This document shows positions 61,391 through 64,000 of a stretch of DNA of 64,000 nt, piece after piece. The notes beneath the pieces are model-generated. The model did no database searches and had not been told where the DNA came from. It saw only the letters and a program-made list of their open reading frames with translations. The stretch is from Flavobacteriaceae bacterium (GTDB lineage Bacteria; Bacteroidota; Bacteroidia; Flavobacteriales; Flavobacteriaceae): contig JANQNQ010000006.1 of the NCBI GenBank assembly GCA_028279515.1, positions 23,815 through 87,814 on the forward strand. The letters are read 5' to 3'. Each line of letters opens with the position of its first letter. The stretch's first letter is position 1. Both the position numbers and the translations under genes were made by a program.

Positions 61391-61422
61391 AAGCCCCTCG
61401 CATTCGCGAGGGGCTTTTTTCA
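61391..61422 (+). terminator. Terminator AAGCCCCTCGC / GCGAGGGGCTT
   Basis: 11-bp stem with an ATTC loop and six T on the right. It ends the four-gene SusCD operon. Confidence 0.93.
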
Positions 61423-61504
61423 TTAAGGGTCTCGACAAAATACGAATCATAAATACCTAAAACAGGGTTAACAATTTCTAACATAATAATTCGTTCAAAT
61501 ACTA

Positions 61505-61512
61505 TACCTTTG
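61505..61512 (+). promoter_or_regulatory. -7 box TACCTTTG before the porin gene
   Basis: TACCTTTG followed by C; the start codon is at 61533. No clear TTTG lies 19-21 nt upstream, so only the -7 element is supported. Confidence 0.45.
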
Positions 61513-61532
61513 CGCAGGATAAATTACAATTG

Positions 61533-63500
61533 ATGAGGCGAATTCTTTTTTTGGTATTTCTTTTGGCAGGCTTTGGGCTTGCAGAAGCGCAAGACAAATT
61601 AGCCAAAGATTCAACTAGCTTGGCAAACATAAAGGCAAAGGCGGGGGCCAAAGCGCAGAGAGGAGCTCCCCAAAAAGATTCGGTACACATCTCTCAATAC
61701 AAAATCATCTCTTTCCAAAGAGACACCACCCATCTAGATACCACACTAGGAATTCACAAAGAATACAAGTACAATTATTTAAGGAAGGACAATTTCGAAT
61801 TGTTGCGATTCTCAAATGTGGGCCAAACCTATAACACGCTCAGCCATTCATTCGATAAGGCAACGCTATACCCAGCCTTGGGAGTGCGCGCAAAGCACTT
61901 CAACTATATGGAAGTCGATGATATCGATTATTACCACGTGCCAACGGCCACGACCGATTTGTTTTTCAAGACCACAATGGAGCAGGGCCAACTGCTAGAC
62001 GCGTTCATTACCGCCAACACCTCCAAAAGGCTTAATTTCTCCATAGCCTATAAAGGACTAAGGTCTTTAGGAAAATATCAAAACATACTCACCAGTACGG
62101 GGAATTTTCGTTTCACCGCCAATTACAGAACGGCAGACGACAAATATAAAGCAAGAGGGCACATCGTAACGCAAGACATGCTCAACCAGGAAAACGGAGG
62201 GCTTACAGAAGATGCCTTAACGCAATTCTTGGCAGGTACAGAAGAGTTTATAGACAGGTCAAGATTAGATGTGCGTTTTCGAGACGCCGAGAACTTGCTC
62301 ATCGGCAAGCGCTATTTCATAGACCACTCCTATGCAATAGCAAGAAAAAAGGATTCGACATCCCAGAGCAATTTAAAAGTGCATCACACCTTTAATTATG
62401 AAACCAAATTCTATCGTTACGACCAAGATGCAAACAACGATTATTTTGGCGACGCATTTGCGGCAGATAAGGTAAACGATCGTGCCCAGCTAAGAACCAT
62501 GTTCAATCAAGCTGGTGTAAGCTTCGGAAACAATATAATAGGAGACATCAAGGCCAAAGCTTCTCATTATCGCTATCACTACTTCTTTAAGAGTGTTGTG
62601 GTAACCAGTGGGGGCAGTGTCATTCCAAACAAGTTAGAAGGCGATGAGATCGCCCTAGGAGGAGAGTGGAGCAAAAAGATAGGAGGATTTCATCTAAACG
62701 CCGACCTAATGGTCAATCTAAGCGGAGAACAAGGCGGAAGCTATCTAAAAGCCAATGCAGGCTATAAAGTAAATAACGATGTAAGCTTCGAGGCCGCCAT
62801 AACCTCCAGCTCAAGGCTACCAAACTTCAATTTCCAATTGTACCAAAGCGATTACCGAAACTATAATTGGTACAATCCAGGCCTGCAAAAAGAAAAGGTA
62901 CAAAATGCAAGCTTCGAGCTGCGAGCGCCAAAATGGATCAATGCAAAGGTCGATTACTCCATATTAGATAACTACACCTATTTCGGAGAATCCGGAGAAC
63001 AGGTCGACGGAACCAACATATTAAGTGTGCCGCTCCAGTCGTCAAGCACCATTAACTATTTACGCGTAAAAGTGCAGCGCGAGTTCCGTTTAGGAAAGTT
63101 CGCCCTAGACAATACCGTCATGTATCAGAACGTTTCCCAGCCAAAGGACATTCTCAACGTCCCACAGTTGATCACAAGAAACACCCTGTACTTTTCAGAC
63201 CACTTGTTTAAGAAAGCGATGTTCCTTCAAACAGGAATCACCTTCAATTATTTCACCAAGTACAAGGCAAATGCCTACAATCCATTGATCGGTGAGTTCT
63301 ATACACAAGAGCAGACCGAGATCGGAGGGTTTCCGCGCTTGGATTTCTTCGTAAATGCCAAAGTGCGTCAAACGAGGATCTATGTAAAGGCAGAGCACTT
63401 TAACTCATCGTTCACCGGGTACGACTTTTTCTCCGCACCCAATTACCCATACAGAGACTTTATCGTTCGCTTCGGACTCGTCTGGAACTTCTTTAGATAA
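61533..63500 (+). CDS. Putative outer-membrane porin (Porin_10-like)
   Basis: 655 aa from ATG 61533 (a TTG at 61530 is adjacent). Signal peptide (RRILFLVFLLAGFGLAEAQ). The spacing of aromatic residues through the mature chain and a C-terminal GLVWNFFR fit an outer-membrane beta-barrel. The N-terminal TTLGIHKEYKYNYLRKDNFEL segment is known from Bacteroidota 'putative porin' proteins. Monocistronic, between a terminator and a palindromic element. Confidence 0.85.
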   Translation: MRRILFLVFLLAGFGLAEAQDKLAKDSTSLANIKAKAGAKAQRGAPQKDSVHISQYKIISFQRDTTHLDTTLGIHKEYKYNYLRKDNFELLRFSNVGQTYNTLSHSFDKATLYPALGVRAKHFNYMEVDDIDYYHVPTATTDLFFKTTMEQGQLLDAFITANTSKRLNFSIAYKGLRSLGKYQNILTSTGNFRFTANYRTADDKYKARGHIVTQDMLNQENGGLTEDALTQFLAGTEEFIDRSRLDVRFRDAENLLIGKRYFIDHSYAIARKKDSTSQSNLKVHHTFNYETKFYRYDQDANNDYFGDAFAADKVNDRAQLRTMFNQAGVSFGNNIIGDIKAKASHYRYHYFFKSVVVTSGGSVIPNKLEGDEIALGGEWSKKIGGFHLNADLMVNLSGEQGGSYLKANAGYKVNNDVSFEAAITSSSRLPNFNFQLYQSDYRNYNWYNPGLQKEKVQNASFELRAPKWINAKVDYSILDNYTYFGESGEQVDGTNILSVPLQSSSTINYLRVKVQREFRLGKFALDNTVMYQNVSQPKDILNVPQLITRNTLYFSDHLFKKAMFLQTGITFNYFTKYKANAYNPLIGEFYTQEQTEIGGFPRLDFFVNAKVRQTRIYVKAEHFNSSFTGYDFFSAPNYPYRDFIVRFGLVWNFFR

Positions 63501-63509
63501 AATATATTT

Positions 63510-63616
63510 GGGCGTTCCATGAAGTGTGCTCCGCACTACTTCACGGGCGGGCTGTCCACTGTATCCCTAAAGTGAGCTGGCTCTACTTTAGGGGATGCCG
63601 CTGCCATCCCTAACGC
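63510..63616. repeat. Palindromic element upstream of the rRNA promoters
   Basis: GGGCGTTCC starts the element. Hairpin 1: TGAAGTGTGC / GCACTACTTCA (63520-63543, one bulge). Hairpin 2: ATCCCTAAAGT (63563-63573) / ACTTTAGGGGAT (63585-63596). Between and after them are GGCGGGCTGTCCACTGT and GCCGCTGCCATCCCTAACGC. I recall closely similar 'GGGCTGTCCGCTGTATC...ATCCCTAACGC' elements in many Bacteroidota genomes; its function is unknown. Confidence 0.7.
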
Positions 63617-63724
63617 GCGGTTCGCCCACGTCCGTCACCTGCAACATGACCTTGTCACTCCGGGCTTTGTTGGGGCGCTGTCGGGGCCTCCAAAAAGAAA
63701 GTTCTAAAATTTTTCATCGAGGGC

Positions 63725-63754
63725 TTGCAGGATTGAAAAAGGGTCGTATATTTG
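63725..63754 (+). promoter_or_regulatory. rRNA-type promoter P1: TTG-N19-TATATTTG
   Basis: TTG at 63725-63727 in GGGCTTGCAGG, TATATTTG at 63747-63754 followed by CAGCCGC. The sequence around it (GGGCTTGC...GGGTCGTATATTTGCA) is nearly repeated 159 bp downstream at P2. The AT-rich AAATTTTTC upstream could act as UP element. Confidence 0.8.
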
Positions 63755-63883
63755 CAGCCGCTTTTGAGGGATATGCGATGGCATGTCGGGGGCGGGATGA
63801 GATCTTGGCGACGATGTTCTGGGCGGCCTTATGGCTGCCGCTGAGGGCCTTGCGGAAAATTTGAAAAAAAGTTGACCGGGGGC

Positions 63884-63914
63884 TTGCGGGAATGGAAGGG
63901 TCGTCATATATTTG
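63884..63914 (+). promoter_or_regulatory. rRNA-type promoter P2: TTG-N20-TATATTTG
   Basis: TTG at 63884-63886 in GGGGCTTGCGGG, TATATTTG at 63907-63914 followed by CACCCGC. The match to P1 extends over -33, spacer end (GGGTCGT) and start region (CCGCTTTGAG). AAATTTGAAAAAAAG upstream is a candidate UP element. Confidence 0.82.
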
Positions 63915-64000
63915 CACCCGCTTTGAGAGAGAAGCGAGAGTTTAAGAAGTTCATTGGAATACTGGAAGAATTAAGTACAACAAGTACAGACGAGGCGTGC
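63915..64000 (+). other. Probable rRNA operon leader (16S gene expected just beyond the window)
   Basis: CACCCGCTTTGAGAGAGAAGCG then AAGTTCATTGGAATACTGG, which matches the conserved leader preceding 16S rRNA in Flavobacteria as I remember it. The 16S start (AGAGTTTGATC) is not reached. No coding frame makes sense here. Confidence 0.65.

Noticed and set aside
63595..63917. Open frames (67-89 aa) at the right end
   Set aside because: They run through the palindromic element, the rRNA promoters and the leader; no start context or family match.
1..64000. Prophage, insertion sequence, integrase, defence island or secondary-metabolite cluster
   Set aside because: No transposase, integrase, phage structural, restriction, toxin-antitoxin, NRPS or PKS gene was recognised in either strand.

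Overview
The window looks like chromosomal DNA of a marine-type member of the Flavobacteriaceae (Bacteroidota). The evidence is a SusC/SusD pair, a fused E1 alpha-beta branched-chain dehydrogenase, many 'MKK...C' lipoproteins, DUF2157/GDYXXLXY genes, a Porin_10-type barrel protein, and promoters of the Bacteroidota type (TTTG or TTG, about 20 nt, TAnnTTTG). The genus cannot be told from the sequence alone.

Region 1 (1-13.4 kb, mostly + strand) is a phenylacetate degradation cluster: paaE (5' end cut by the window edge), paaA, paaB, paaC, paaD, paaG, paaH, paaI, paaJ, paaZ, a paaF-like hydratase and paaY. Together they encode the ring-epoxidising oxygenase, the ring isomerase, the ring-opening hydrolase/dehydrogenase and the beta-oxidation steps to acetyl-CoA and succinyl-CoA. 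No phenylacetate-CoA ligase (paaK) is visible; it may lie upstream. The genes are separated by unusually long gaps filled with palindromic repeats. One repeat core occurs three times inside the paaH reading frame. A decayed second copy of the paaY 3' end lies downstream.

Region 2 (13.5-23 kb) has an Lrp/AsnC regulator divergent from a branched-chain keto acid dehydrogenase operon (E2, ilvE, E1 alpha-beta), then a nuclease, an orphan long-form urocanate hydratase and small proteins, including a DUF5522 gene of 56 codons.

Region 3 (23-43 kb) holds a modular secreted surface protein, a translationally coupled trio (PLP deaminase, glucosaminidase-LysM lipoprotein, hemL), and a long minus-strand envelope group (M61-like protease, OmpR-type two-component system, two Spy-like proteins, a large metzincin-like protease). 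A plus-strand membrane cluster follows (YiaAB, zinc-ribbon, DUF2157, GDYXXLXY).

Region 4 (43-55 kb) is mixed housekeeping: an alpha/beta hydrolase-ECF sigma operon, an EEP-family phosphatase/nuclease, a DCC thiol protein, lysS, a Pmp3-type mini-protein, lipB, a large lipoprotein and rnhB.

Region 5 (55-64 kb) is a SusC/SusD locus with two related Calx-beta-like lipoproteins and a porin. It ends at two tandem strong promoters and a leader that very probably belong to an rRNA operon starting just beyond the window. Hairpin terminators sit between most convergent genes. No tRNA, insertion sequence, integrase, CRISPR array or prophage was found.
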